The notes: generated by a model from the letters alone, not told the origin. DNA of 52,986 nucleotides from Lingula anatina (GCF_001039355.2 NW_019775448.1:346051-399036); one strand, 5' to 3'; shown: positions 35,521 through 47,900, counted from the stretch's first letter. Numbers and translations: made by a program.

Positions 35521-38190
35521 TAGTAACCAAAGATAATTCTGGAAAAGTATGTAACATGTTAGTGCCTGTATAGAACCCCCACCCTTAGAGTCCCTCCGAG
35601 CCAATGAAAACGCTAAACCATTTTACATATTATTGTATAGCATTTTATTTAGAGCAAAAATAAACTGCCATTGTTGTATTCTCATATTTTCAAACATTCA
35701 CTTGTTAAAGAAATTTTAAGATTATTTTATCACAATAAGTTTTAAATATTCAGATATGTAAAACAAAAATATTGATATTTGCATTAAGACTCACACAAAT
35801 TTGACTTGATATATCTAATAAGCTGCTTGGCCAATATTTGTTCTTGTTATAATATTAAAGAAATTATTTCAGATAAAAATGACAATCAGATTTTCATTTT
35901 TAACAAAAACAACGGCAGATCTAGTAGCTGTCTCACCCCGCACCACCGCAGGAAAAAATCGAAAGAGACTCACTCTGATATCACATAATTTTAAGTCACA
36001 AAAAATTCCAATTTGCCAAGAATTTCAAAATGTGACACCCTTTTAAAATACCATGTATCTGCCATTATTGTTGTTTCATTTTTCTACATTTGATACGACA
36101 TAAAACCCGACAGTTATTGCTTAGAAGGAAAATACACATTTTAAAAATATTTTGCAAAAAAAAAAAAAAAAAAAAAAAATTGTCACAAGCCGTTTACGAA
36201 ATAAATTTCAACATTTTACAGCAATCGATACTTTCAAATACACAACAAGAGATAAACTTCAATGGGGAATGTGAAAATAAATCCCCTAGAGGCATCGATT
36301 ATCGAAAAAATGCATTTTAGCACTTGCAACGTGTTTTTATCAAACCTAGGCAAAATGGAGGGGCAAATCACCGTTTTACTTATACCACCTTGCGTATTTG
36401 TAACAAATGGTTTGTAACTTCCTGAACATGAATGATGTTTTCATACGAGAACCTAAACATTAACTTTAGATCACATGACTGTTCCCTTCATCTTTATGCA
36501 AACGTGAGATCTGTTAAACAAAGTAATGCCACAAATTCAAGTCATAATTGACAAATAATTACAAAAATATTGCACGTTATTAACCTTAACTTTAGAAAAA
36601 ATCGGTGTTATTAAGATTACAATCTAGATGAGCAAATTAAGGTATTTAACAAAAAATCGTTTACTATTTCCATGCTCTTTTTATGTAGCTTGACAGGTAG
36701 ACTTAGAAAAGCCAAATCAGTTTACAACTACATGTAATTCTCGCGAATTGAGTCTTATATGTGTAACCCCATTACTCAAACAAAATGATAGATTGTTGTC
36801 CGTAAAAATGACACTTTTCACTCTTCAAGACAGCAAGTTTTCAAGATTCAAAAGATTATACAGATACGAGTTGTTAGTAACTAGATTTTGAGTCACCCTC
36901 GCTATGGAGAGCTATGGAGATAGAGAATTTACACATAGCCGTAGAGTTATTGAAATTTGTAACCCAAAAAGGGGTTTTCATAGCGTAGTTTTCGAAACGG
37001 TTTTTGGACCAAGTAAATCTAAATGGAAAATTTCCAGATTTTTTCCCCTATTTAAGTTCATTGCATGCATTCAAAATTAAGAGTTTTATTCTAGAGTTCG
37101 AAGTGAGTGAAAATATTTTAATGCTAAGTTCCGAGTGACGAGTGAAAAGCTCACTTTTCAGAAAATAAAACATGAAATTTATGGTCTTTTGATCAATTTT
37201 GTCAACTAATCATTAAACAATTTTGGAAATGGATTAAATTGGTTATGTATTATTTGTAAGATCAATAACTTAAAACTTTTTCAGTATGATTTATTTCTCT
37301 TTAAAGCATTTAAAAGGGCATTAGTAACATAAATCTCCAAATGTGCAAAATTCGTGAAGAGAGCTTTCAAGGTACCGTTTTTTCGTCTTTTGATGAAAAG
37401 GTCATATTGAGCTTCATCTGTGAGTTTTTCTGGACTCGAAAAACAATTTCTCTGTATTATTGAGCATCATATTTGCATTGAAATAAACGTCAAGTAACAA
37501 CTTGCTGCCTTGCTGAAGAAAACCGCAAACAGTTTTATACATGTCCAGAGGCTAACTCAGATTTATGGTAAAACGTGTTTAAAGGCAGAAGGGGCGGTTT
37601 TATTCTTTGACGAAATAAAACATGTTTTGTTACGAATGACTACACAGTGTTAAATATGCTGCGTTTTGGTTTTTATAAAGGTTTTTAAATTTGAGGTAAA
37701 AATCATGGTAAATTGCTTTGGACAGAGCGTTTTGATTAGAGAACGTGACATTGACATTAGCCCTAAATGAGAAATATCAAAATTACGTTCAAACATTACT
37801 TGCAAAATTGGCGCTAGCAATTTGCCCCCTATGCCTTGAAAATGGATGCTTTCAAAATCAGCCACGCAGAAAGAAATGTAACTATAAACTAGGTCACATA
37901 ATGCAATGGTTCGAAATATTACATTTTATGGCATTATTTGTGAAAACATGCCAAAATTAGAAATGGAAGTATATCGCTAAACTTTTAACCTGTTTTTACA
38001 TTTTCAATTGTATTTTGCTGTACTTATTAAAAACTAAGATCTAATAAACAGTAGAGTATATAAGATATTAGTTAAAAACCACTAAATTTCAACAGCAAAA
38101 ATTTTAAAGAGCCATTCCACAGAATTTTCCCCATTCTGACTATTTCGCATGTAAAACTTTACTGTCACTCCTAATTCTACCGATGTAGTT
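35521..38190. other. No recognised gene
   Basis: AT-rich, with a ~23-bp poly-A tract at 36157-36179. No splice-linked or conserved coding segment was found on either strand. Confidence 0.45.
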
Positions 38191-39100
38191 TCAAATTATG
38201 TGTAGTTATCATGATGAAATAAAGGAGGCATGGAGGGCGCAAAATATCACGTGGGGAAAATATTGGTGGATGGCAAAACCAAGTGTTCAGTGCAGGCGTC
38301 AAACACATTTTTCAATGCATCAAATATACGTTATCAACAAATACCTAAAACCATTGTCTTGGAACGTTTCGTTGAATCGGTTAAAACTGACATATCCATA
38401 TGCATATACTTAGTATCCTGACCGCCTCGCATCCCTACCCTGGTCACTCAGAACTAAAGAAGAAGTGACATATATCTTCCAAGATTTCAGGTTTGGCATT
38501 ATGTAGGTCACTAGCTATCCTTATATGGTCTACTGCATGCTGCAATTTGAGCAGTTTTTGCCAGGTTTGACAAACCAAACCGTTCTTTAGCGCCACCTGG
38601 AGGGGAACAGAAATTGTCTTCTCTGCTGCAATCGGTAGCTTAGCAAATTGTTTTAATGCGTGTGTGTGTGCGCGTGTGTGTGCACGCCCTTGTGCACGCT
38701 TAATCTTCAACACCGCAGAAATGGCGATAATAATGCAATTTGAACTGGCATACATATATACAAATAAAGTAATAGTCATGTTTGAAAATGACACCAACAG
38801 AACCGTGCATGTTATCTACAAACTGTACGGGCATCATCTCGACTCACGGTTAGTTGTCATTTTTGATCTCTTAATTATATGAATCAGAAAACCATGTAAA
38901 ATGACCCTAACATACAACACCAGTCGACCATAATGTAAAATGTAATGATAAAAACATCATAAGAATAGAATTGAATAAATGGAAAGGGGTAGATAAAGTA
39001 TCAAAATTGGCCAAGTACTAGTATTTTAACCGAATGGGAAAAAAAACATGCATGCACCGTAGAAGTAGTTCCTCGTAGAAAAACGTTTTATATCGTTGAG
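38191..39100. other. No recognised gene; TG microsatellite
   Basis: A GTGTGTGTGTGCGCGTGTGT tract lies at 38658-38680. Two overlapping frames of 63 and 71 codons (38198-38421), and a minus-strand frame of 117 codons across the microsatellite, lack family features. Confidence 0.4.
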
Positions 39101-39169
39101 GAACTTGACTGCAACTTTTAACAAGAATAGGGCAAAACATATTTCTTCTGAGTTTACCGTTAGATGACG

Positions 39170-39830
39170 TCTACACAATCGCCATTATTTTGGCAGGTTT
39201 GCTGTTAGGAGACCAGGGATCACCGCCAGGAACCGACACCAGCCAACAACTGGGCAATGATACCGTTCTCGGATGAAAGCAGGTTAAGTCAAGCTATGGA
39301 CGCTTAAGGGTTTGGAGATCTTTGGAGACCAACTGGTAAGAAGTAACTGTCTCAATGTTCCGCCTCTGATCGACAGGACGCACCCCACATAAGTCATAGT
39401 ATGGGGTGTAATGCCTACTGTGGTGTAGGCGAGCTGGAAGTGGCCAACGGGAACCTTAACGCAGAGCAATGCATCCAAGTGCTGGAAAAGAACTTAAGGA
39501 ATTCTGTCTAGAATAGCTTTGGGGACCATGACCACCCATTTATTTTTCAGCATGGTAAGTAGGCTAGTTAGATGCGAACCAGATCCTAACTTCCCAATGG
39601 CCAGCTAAATCCCTAGATCAGAACCACAATGAGACTGTGTGGGATATCCTCGGAAATGAATAATTGAGGGATAACCCTGCAAACAAAAATTATCTCATAC
39701 TATCTTTGCACGGTATGTGGAACGCCATCACTCCGCAAACTAAGAACTTTTTGACTCCAACCACAGACGCGTCAAGTGCGTCCTCAAACCCAGAAAATAC
39801 TATCCAAATACTAAAATGTGGCTTTGATTT
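39170..39830 (+). pseudogene. Tc1/mariner transposase remnant
   Basis: Broken frames read, in order, the hallmarks of a Tc1-type DDE transposase: FSDESR near 39265, GELEVANGNLNAEQCIQVLE near 39430-39490, FGDHDHPFIFQHG near 39520-39555, and a decayed SPDLNPIE-WD region near 39605-39650. There are stops and frameshifts throughout, so it is dead. A relative is at 52770-52986. The ends of the element were not found. Confidence 0.8.
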
Positions 39831-40099
39831 ATTGTAATATGGTTAGCTTCATCACTGGTTTTACAATCAGTAAAATATTGCAAAAAATCCTTCCATGTGT
39901 TATGTAAAAAAACATTGGTTCATGACATAAGCTTAATTTTCTGTATCACTTTACGCATTGCATTAGGGGAGACCCTTTTTGCTAGGGGAGTATATAACTT
40001 TTTCATAGTCAGAGTTGCGTTAGTTGCGATTAGTGTGAGCTTTTTATTGATTTTCTGTCCCACTGAATACAATATTTTACATGAAAAGATGTTGATGTT

Positions 40100-40102
<3 letters not shown>

Positions 40103-40130
<28 letters not shown>
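40103..40130. repeat. (AC)n microsatellite
   Basis: About fourteen AC units. Confidence 0.95.
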
Positions 40131-41080
40131 GCGAACCGTTGATTTTGAATGTTATCTGCAACTGAGCTGTAAAAAATCTCATATGTCATAATACCTGCCG
40201 CATAACTAAAAATGAATACGTATACGTTTCTAGTTAATTATATTGACATGTTCTTCTTGATTTTTTTTCAGTGATGAGGTAGGAATCATAACCAATCTGA
40301 AAGCGAAAGAAAAATTAATTGTGATAATGATTTCACCGGCAATAGTATGATTTCAAGAAATTTCATTCTTTCACTGCCATTGAACAGAAAGTCAATCCTT
40401 AAACCGAAAGGTGAACATCGGGACAGCCTGACAACTTAGTGCCCTTACACAAGACTGAGATGATGGTATGTCATCAAACAATAGAATGCCACATTTGCAT
40501 GACCTGAGTTTCAGAGATCACTTAAATGTCAATGATATCAAGCAATAACTAGTTTTTCCATATCAATTCATCTTCTTATTCCATTTGTTTATTTCTGTCC
40601 GTGCTAGAACTGACGAAAAAACTTGAAGAAATGTAAATTGCTTTTTACAAGCTTTCATTTTCTAACGGTCGTTTTGGTCGAAGTCTTAGGGGCACACAAG
40701 TTTTTGCATTATAATACATGTATATAATTGTTAATATGTGATTAAATTTGAAATGTTATATAATAATATAAAGCAATTAAACCTTGTCTGAAATATGATA
40801 TTTATGTCAAATGTCGAATTAAACTTACGTGTCACCCTGTTTTTTGAATTGAATAACGTTGCATTTGGTATCCCGTATAATCATGTATTATTCAGAGGTA
40901 CAGGGAGAGACGAATGTATTGTACCAGTTTGCTTGTAGGTGAGTGCTGGAATTGCTAGGTTTTTCAATAAGTATTTTATTGAAAACTGGCTTGGTCAAGT
41001 TAGTATCTTTACTACAGACTAACAGACCAATAGTTTGCCCTTACATAACGCATGTTATTATGTCAATATTACTATTTTGT
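40131..41080. other. No recognised gene
   Basis: AT-rich spacer between two transposase remnants, without any feature I can name. Confidence 0.4.
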
Positions 41081-41189
41081 AGAACAGCCACGTGATCTCG
41101 AGCTCAATATGGCCACCGTCCATCTTGAGATAGACTGATGTTATAACGACTCAGTAATTATCTGGGGACTACGTTGGGCCAGGCTTAAA

Positions 41190-42040
41190 AGACATTTTGG
41201 ATTAGAGAAGTTCTGGTAAATGGGCCATTCTTTGCCACGCGATTTCCAATCTCATTCTACAGTCTTTCAAAGGGATTTCCATATGTTGATAGGAAAAGCC
41301 AGTCCACCCTGTTGATGCCAAGCTCTGTGGGATGTGGCGTTATCATATTAGAAAATGAATTGATGATTTCTGTCCCCAGATATATGTTTTCTACTGATGG
41401 TAAAATGTAATGGTCCAGAATATCAATGTTACGCTCGCGGTTCAGGTTACCTTGCATCAGCCCCTGTTCAACAAATCCCTAGAAACCAACGCACCCTCAA
41501 ACCATTATTGAAGTGAACTGTCTAGTAAGAAAATGCATGTTCTCTCTCACGTTAAAAGGTGAATATGGTCTCATCAGAAAATAAAAAATGGCGCCATAAA
41601 TGGAGCTAGGGTCCATGCAATGGTTCTTGCATCCCATGTCACTCGTTTTCGTCTGTTTACCAATGTTATAAGTGGTTTTCACCTGGCAACCCTGGTTTGA
41701 ATTCCTGAAGCATGAAAGTTTCTTCAGACAGTTTGACAGTCTGACCATGCAGACACACCATATCTCGTGGTTATCTGGGGGACATTTATACCCTCCGACC
41801 CAGAGAAACAATTTCTTTTCTTTCTTCATTGTGAGTTATCGTTTCTTCACCATGGTGGGAACTTGTCAGTCAGAAGGGGCTAAATCTTTGGATGATCTCC
41901 ATCATAGTGCACATGGATGAAAACTCATCACTGGTTACTCGAGCAATAAGCCGCAAATAATTTTTCTACGAATTGGTCCCCCATGTTACACGGCGCACTT
42001 TTCACGCAGATGGTGCAATACTTTTGTCAACCCCCTGTAC
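41190..42040 (-). pseudogene. Tc1/mariner transposase remnant, minus strand
   Basis: Read on the minus strand, broken frames give GLMQGNLNRERNIDILDHYI, then TPHPTELG..RVDWLFLS, then PFERL-NEIGNRV. These match the order 'GxLNxERYIDIL', 'PHxA...V..WL' and 'NPIExLWDEIGRRV' of Tc1-type transposases. The upstream end at about 42038 has a possible terminal repeat (minus strand TACAGGGGGTTGACAAAAGT). The matching other end is not visible near 41100. Stops interrupt the frame. Confidence 0.7.
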
Positions 42041-42148
42041 ATGTGACTGCAAGTAAGTGAGATAGATTTTATTAATATATAACCCAAACAAAGGTTTAAT
42101 TCAACATCTGGCATCGCATTTTAAACAAGGCTTTAAAAATCTAACAGT

Positions 42149-42846
42149 ATGATGCCCAGAATAAGATTTATTAGACTTCTCTTTTCTGTGCTTCTACTGG
42201 TTATTGGAGCCATATATTACCAGACTTCTAGTGAAACTGGAACAAACAGGCCATGGATGAGATTTCAAAGATATTGGTAGGCGGTTTCAAGGACCCTTTA
42301 TCATCAATTTTGAAATTTTATAATGATATTTACTGGTTATTTCGGTTAGTTTAATGTTGTCCTTTGTAATTAACTTTCTTATTTGGTCTGCCTGTAGCAT
42401 CCATGTATCTTCTGACTGTGTACTTCTTTTGCAAAATCATCAACTTTTACCATAATTGTTCTATTTGAGGTATCACTTTCAAAGGAGGAGTCACACTTGG
42501 CCAAGTTATCTTACCTGCCCTACGTGGAGCCGTAAAGTGACAACGACCGAGCAAAGCACGGAAACGGGCGATTACGCAATTGCAAAATATTATAACCATC
42601 GAGATAAAGTGGAATATTTTTCTGCTTTCCCGCAGAGCATGTGGCAGATGTCTGTTTACATGTTTGTGGGTGAAGTGGGAAGACGCTTACGTGCTAAATA
42701 TATCGTTGACCTGGGCAGCGGCAGAGGATTCAAGTTAGCCAAATTATCCGTAGAGTTCAACACCATAGGCATAGATTTTGGGCCTAATATTCGAACTGCT
42801 AACAAATCATACCCCTCTCTAACGTGGATAGAGAGCAATTTTGAGG
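42149..42846 (+). CDS. Membrane-anchored SAM-dependent methyltransferase, 5' fragment (copy A)
   Basis: Exon 1 (42149-42276, two adjacent ATGs) encodes MMPRIRFIRLLFSVLLLVIG, a short basic stretch followed by a hydrophobic segment, as in a type II signal anchor. It splices (TG|GTAGGC, then TTTGAG|G) to exon 2 from 42470. The fragment carries class I methyltransferase motif I, VDLGSGRGF (residues 122-130), and GIDFGPN (143-149), whose Asp would bind the SAM ribose. It is cut at N 42847 after WIESNFE. The last 25 bases equal 49360-49384, so its real continuation is probably copy C. A Golgi or ER-lumen location is inferred from the anchor. The substrate is unknown. Confidence 0.8.
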
Positions 42847-42847
42847 N
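42847..42847. other. Single N: contig join inside the methyltransferase gene
   Basis: The reading frame would jump backwards here: the sequence after N restarts about 300 bp upstream in the gene. Confidence 0.85.
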
Positions 42848-44329
42848 GAAACGGGCGATTATTCAATTGCAAAATACTATAACCATCGAAATCGGGTGAA
42901 ATATTTTTCGAATGCCCCGCACAGTTCGTGGCAGATGTCTGTTTACATGTTCGTGGGTGAAGTGGGAAGACGCTTACGGGCCAAATATATCATTGACCTG
43001 GGCAGCGGCAAAGGATTCAAGTTAGCCAAGTTATCCGTAGAGTTCAACACCATAGGCATAGATTTTGGGCCTAATATTCGAACTGCTAACAAATCATACC
43101 CCTCTCTAACGTGGATAGAGAGCGATTTTGAGGGAAGTAATTGCGGGAATAACTTTCCTGTTCCAGAATCTGTATTGAAAGAATCGATAGTAGTGAGCAG
43201 TGATGTTATTGAACACATTTTGAAACCAGATAAGTGTTACATGGATATTTTAGCGCATGCAGCAAGCGTAAGTAAGGCTGTTATTCTCAGTACTCCGGAT
43301 AGGGAGGTTTTAAATCGTGTTAATAAAAGAGAAAGGCTTATTGGACCACCTCTAAACCCCTTTCACATTCGCGAATGGCGGAAAAGTGAAATGATCGAGT
43401 TCTGTAACAAGTACGGTATGTATCCTCTACGTAGTGGTTGGGTTTGTAATCACAATGCAATGTGTACCGATCCAACCACAATGCTCCTTGTTCTTGGTTC
43501 AGATAAGAATTTATCCGTGGATAAAGAGGAGGGCGATATTGAACAGTTCCGCAAAATTGCTGTCAACGTGTTCTTGGTACATCTTATTAATACGCAGAAT
43601 ATACTGCTATTAGAAGTAATACAAGATTTACAGAAACAAGGGTTTAATATCATTTTATTTTTGAATGAAAAGGACAACTCTCAAAATCTACAAAAGCTAG
43701 AAAAAGAAGAGGGTATTGAAGTTCGGCGGTTCGATCATGTAAAACAGATCCAAGATATCATGAACTCAATAGCTAGTACCCGGGACAGTCATGTGACAGA
43801 GTGGAACGTTCTGATGTACAGCAATGAATGGATCCACGTTCCTGGTGGCGGTTTAGGTCACCCAGACCAGTTAGGACAGTTCCTTTGCTGGCTCTCCAAG
43901 CAAGATGGCGACTTCAATGCCGTCGCTGTGACCACGTTGTTTTATATGGAAAAATCCCAAAAGACCAAAATATTGGTCAACAATTTAGTGAACATTAAAG
44001 TGTACAATGAAAAATTAAAACCAATTACAGACCCGCTTCTGTTCAGCATTCGTATTTGGCGATCGCGTGGTGAGAAAGTGGATTGGGCCCCTGTGAGGGA
44101 AACATTAGCTGGTCAAAAAGTGATAACAGGTTTATCAAAGGACCTGACCCCGTCATTGAATGTATACCCATATAATTTAGCGATACTGAGAGTCCCCGCT
44201 AACCAAAATGGCAGATGTCACATCAAAATGCCTGAAATTATCGAAGATGGAACGCCAGTGTTTGAATTGACTCTTGGTATAGACGGGTTACATAGTGGCA
44301 GTAGATCAACTCTTGAGTATCTGTTCTAA
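42848..44329 (+). CDS. SAM-dependent methyltransferase, nearly complete large exon (copy B)
   Basis: A 493-residue frame in one exon, lacking exon 1 and the first part of exon 2. The N-terminal half is a class I methyltransferase: VGEVGRRLRAKY, IDLGSGKGF (motif I), GIDFGPN (motif II), SSDVIEH (the Methyltransf_23/UbiE-type DxIEH motif), and STPDRE, which falls in the usual post-IV strand. PPLNPFHIREW resembles the segment after the core in bacterial glycan or polyketide methyltransferases. The second half (VFLVHLINTQNILLLEVIQD onward, including VPGGGLGHPDQLGQFLCW) is a separate domain that I cannot name. It begins like a Rossmann-type beta-alpha unit. The frame is intact. No intron interrupts 1.48 kb, unlike NTAQ1 and ABHD2. 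Confidence 0.75.
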   Translation, partial: ETGDYSIAKYYNHRNRVKYFSNAPHSSWQMSVYMFVGEVGRRLRAKYIIDLGSGKGFKLAKLSVEFNTIGIDFGPNIRTANKSYPSLTWIESDFEGSNCGNNFPVPESVLKESIVVSSDVIEHILKPDKCYMDILAHAASVSKAVILSTPDREVLNRVNKRERLIGPPLNPFHIREWRKSEMIEFCNKYGMYPLRSGWVCNHNAMCTDPTTMLLVLGSDKNLSVDKEEGDIEQFRKIAVNVFLVHLINTQNILLLEVIQDLQKQGFNIILFLNEKDNSQNLQKLEKEEGIEVRRFDHVKQIQDIMNSIASTRDSHVTEWNVLMYSNEWIHVPGGGLGHPDQLGQFLCWLSKQDGDFNAVAVTTLFYMEKSQKTKILVNNLVNIKVYNEKLKPITDPLLFSIRIWRSRGEKVDWAPVRETLAGQKVITGLSKDLTPSLNVYPYNLAILRVPANQNGRCHIKMPEIIEDGTPVFELTLGIDGLHSGSRSTLEYLF

Positions 44330-44575
44330 AAAAAGTGTAATTTTGAGGAAACGGTTTCCATATTATAGATTATGTATCTAAAGTTTAATCTGGTGTACTG
44401 GTATTTTGATTATCATTATAAGAAAATATAAAGTGTAAGGAGGGGTTAGATAGTGGCAGTATTTTTTTACGTAACCGATTTGATGGGCTATCGGGATTTC
44501 AATCACAAAAAGTTATGGACCAGTATGTCACGAAAGAACAGACTGTGCGTGCGGCGCGATTCAAACGCAGGGCCA

Positions 44576-44760
44576 CGTAGTCTGTGACTGCACATATGCG
44601 GCTGAGTGACGAGATCAATTTCATTCCATTAAAATTTGAAGAACGTTTCAGGTAATCCCCGAATACCACGTATCCTGCGACTGCACATATACGGCTGAGT
44701 CGGAGATCAGTTTCACTCGATAGACTTTACAAATTTGAAGAACGTTTGTTAAGATACTTC
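44576..44760 (+). repeat. ~90-bp tandem repeats downstream of methyltransferase copy B
   Basis: Units with GACTGCACATATACGGCTGA, GTGCCGAGATCAGTTTCACT-like and TTTGAAGAACGTTT segments. Two units lie here and more at 48165-48380 beyond the transposon. The copy C flank has four or five units (50812-51250). Confidence 0.8.
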
Positions 44761-45412
44761 GTGGTTTATTACCACTTCATAGGATAAGAATTACTGCTGC
44801 CTGATAGAATGCGACTTCATTGGTTAAAAAATAAGGACCCTTAGGAGACTTCATAGAATATTACCACTTCATGGGACATTGTATCCAAACATGTTTCAGT
44901 TCTGGTTGGATGTGGAAATTAGGCGTAAAGGGCAATATGATGTTTCCTCAAGACCATGATTTCAAGAGTGACGCGTGTATTTGCAATGGGGTTGGGGTGG
45001 AGTTACATTACTCATTCACACGATATTGCGTATTTTATCTCTTTGGAGTTTAATGAAGCCTTTATTTTCAGATGTTCTCGTAGATACCCGTGCGATTAAC
45101 TTCTATAAATAATGTACTTTATTTCAAGAGCTCCGGTCCTGTAACGGAAAGCATAAAGCAAGTTTTTTGTTTTACCCATTTAGTTTTGAGATTTTTCAGA
45201 TTTCAGGACGACTAAAAACTGACAAGATTTGGGCGTTGAATCATGGCGGGTCTAAGGCACTACGTACATGTATAAGACAAACGAAGTCTATCAATATAAA
45301 CACATTGTTTGCCTTTAAACTAGGACATAAAGCTGACCATGTGTGATTTGATTGACGGCACTGGTTTATAGATGTGGCTAGTACACAGTAGCAAGAATGT
45401 GCTTTCCCAGAC

Positions 45413-45611
45413 ATTTAGATCGATCTAAAGATTAAGATTTAGATCGACCTAACTCCCTCGGGGTTCACGCTAAATTGCAGTCAGCCGAGCGGGCACCATA
45501 GTTAATTACCCCCTTACAGCTTTTAGTAGGCGGGACAGACGCTTAAGCCGGCCAAGCTGACAGTAATCTAGTGAGACTCCCCGCGGGGATAGATCGATCT
45601 AAAAATCTATG
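45413..45611. mobile_element. Fold-back MITE nested in the 3.36-kb element
   Basis: Ends TTTAGATCGATCTAAAG and GATAGATCGATCTAAAAATC, with inner arms CTCGGGGTTCACGCTAAATT and CTAGTGAGACTCCCCGCGGG. It belongs to the same family as 7231-7442. Confidence 0.75.
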
Positions 45612-46059
45612 GAAATGGTGTGTTTGTCTTTCCATTGTACACATGTAGGTAGAAAACTCTACTAGGCAGAGAGGGTTTAATTTTGCTCCACATCAGGTGT
45701 ACATAAATAATAATAAAACCGTCTATTCCATTATTCGTGTTATAGAAGTATTTCTTATGTAACTATGACATAAATGTTATGACTTGCAATAACAAGCTAT
45801 TAAAATAAGCTTTTCTATTGATATGCAACATAATATTTCGAGAATTTCTCGGTCGTTTAAAAAGATCTAGACCCCCTGGTCTCTATACTTAATGAAAAAG
45901 TTTAAGGTCGGAAAGTCTGAAATGTGAATGATTTGAAACGGTCAACTGTCCAGTTAGATGACGGGGAGAATGAAATGCTGGGGATTTATAAAGCTGGTGT
46001 ATGCCGCATTTTGCAACCGGTTGCCTCGGCTAGGTAGGCTGACATTGGTGAAGCTTTCC

Positions 46060-46760
46060 CCTGGGGTGGACAATTATATACATGCATAATCTATTTCACA
46101 TTGTTACTTCCTAGACCATCATAGTTAGGAACTTGATACGTCGGGGATTAATAAACCCACATTAATGGCATTTGCAAAGGCTCTTCGGAATTTAATTGTG
46201 ACTTAGGGTGTGGTCGACCCTGGGGGGGGTCTATTCTAATTTGTACATCGTATTTTATGCTGGGAACATGACACGTGGCTACATACTATTTTGGATGTGG
46301 AAGGCCACTTCGGATTTTTTTTTTTTTTTTTGGGGGGGGGGAGGGGGATGCTCCTGGGGGCGGTTGAGTCTAACTGGCATTGTAATTCTTGCTATCTACC
46401 CTTAGACCAATAAAGATGGGAACGCAAGGCTATGGGGATTGAAAATCTGTCTTTGGGGATGTGTATGGGTCCTTCTGGGTTTCTGTGACATTGGGTGTGG
46501 CCGTCCCTGGGGAGGTTGATTTTGAATTTTACATCGTTATTCGTGCTTCTGCCCTTACGCCATTACAGTTAGGAACATAAAACTTTCCTTGCTGATAAGC
46601 TTACCATTGAGGATATGCATAGGTTTCCGGGAATGTTAGTATGATATTTCAGGTGTGGCTATCCCGAGGGGTGGTTGATTCTATTTTTCACATCGTTATT
46701 TATGCCATCTATAACCTTAAATTTTAAGGAACATGAAACGGAGATAGATGAACCAGTCAT
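46060..46760 (+). repeat. Degenerate 162-bp repeat array, forward
   Basis: About four units with CCTAGACCAT..TAGTTAGGAA, GGGGATGTGTATGGG and CCTGGGGNGGTTGATTCTA phrases, matching the 1935-3425 array family but strongly diverged. A poly-T/poly-G run lies at 46315-46340. Confidence 0.75.
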
Positions 46761-47269
46761 TTTTAATGAATGTGCAGGGGTCCTTGAGAAATGTAGAGAA
46801 CAGCAGAAGCACATACAGAACTAAATGGACTTCCAGCCATATGCATAAATATAGGTCAGGGAATCCAAGAGGTTGTACAACTTCTTGGGGAATCCAATTA
46901 AAAACTAATTCAAGGGCCCACACAATCAGGAATCCTAGCGTTTAACTGCTGTAGTGTCTTGACACAAAACAAAAATGTTTATTACCCAAGAGCAGTAATT
47001 TTAATGTTAAAACATGTGTGTTTTATGTTAAAGAACAACGGGACTTGGACCCTAGGATTCCTGAGAGTATGGGTCTTGAATGGGTTTTTATTAACTTGAC
47101 CTACATTAAAGAATACTACCGAAGGTCTGTTATTTAGTACTGTCTGCCGCTTTCTCTGCATTTCCCCTTCCTTCCTAACTCGAAGACCGCCTTCAGATTC
47201 ACATAGTACTAACTGGGTCGGACCAACTCTGCAAGGAATCTGACTTAAGTGCAATGTATGGAATCAGCT

Positions 47270-47860
47270 TCATTGTCTGACAAACCACTAATCACTCCAC
47301 ACCCTAGGGACGGCCACACCCCAAGTCACACTAAAATTACCATGTACATGTAGCCCACGGATGCACCAAAGACTCATGTTCCTAATTCGAATGTTCTAGG
47401 AGGAGATGAAATAAATTACGGAAATATATTAGTCAACCATCCCCAGGGACAGCCACACCCCAAGTCAAACACCCACACACACACAAAAAAAATGTGTATG
47501 GAAGCGTGTAAGGGTCACAACGCCAAAAACAAAACTCACAACACCAACACCAAAAACAAAACTCACAACACCAAACAAAGAGCGCTTTAAACAAACCATA
47601 CATGCTTCCATACATGTGCCTATGCACACCCCGACATGTTAGTTTCCTCAACCTAAAGACCTATCAGTATATAGCAGAAAACACAATTTAAAGATAATAA
47701 TCAATACCCCTAGGGACGGCAACACTCATAGTCACCAAAAATCCGAAGGACACGTGCACATCCCTAATGGCAAGTTTAAATATCCCCAACGTCTCATGTT
47801 CCTCTCTTTAATGGATAGAGGATAACAGTAACAAGTACTAACAACGATATAAAAATACCC
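47270..47860 (-). repeat. Degenerate 162-bp repeat array, inverted
   Basis: Reverse-complement units (CCCTAGGGACGGCCACACCC, then CATCCCTAATGG-like and TCATGTTCCT phrases) mirror the forward array at 46060-46760. Together with the terminal repeats they make the element a large imperfect palindrome. Confidence 0.75.
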
Positions 47861-47867
47861 CCCCCCC

Positions 47868-47898
<31 letters not shown>
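47860..47898. repeat. Poly-C/poly-A tract
   Basis: Nine or ten C followed by about 28 A, inside the 3.36-kb element. Confidence 0.95.

Positions 47899-47900
<2 letters not shown>

Noticed and set aside
38444-38797. Minus-strand 117-codon ORF
   Set aside because: Part of it is the TG microsatellite, and the rest shows no family motif.
39180-39480. 5S rRNA or tRNA gene suspected from the GC-richer stretch
   Set aside because: No internal promoter boxes in proper spacing. Translation shows Tc1 transposase motifs instead.
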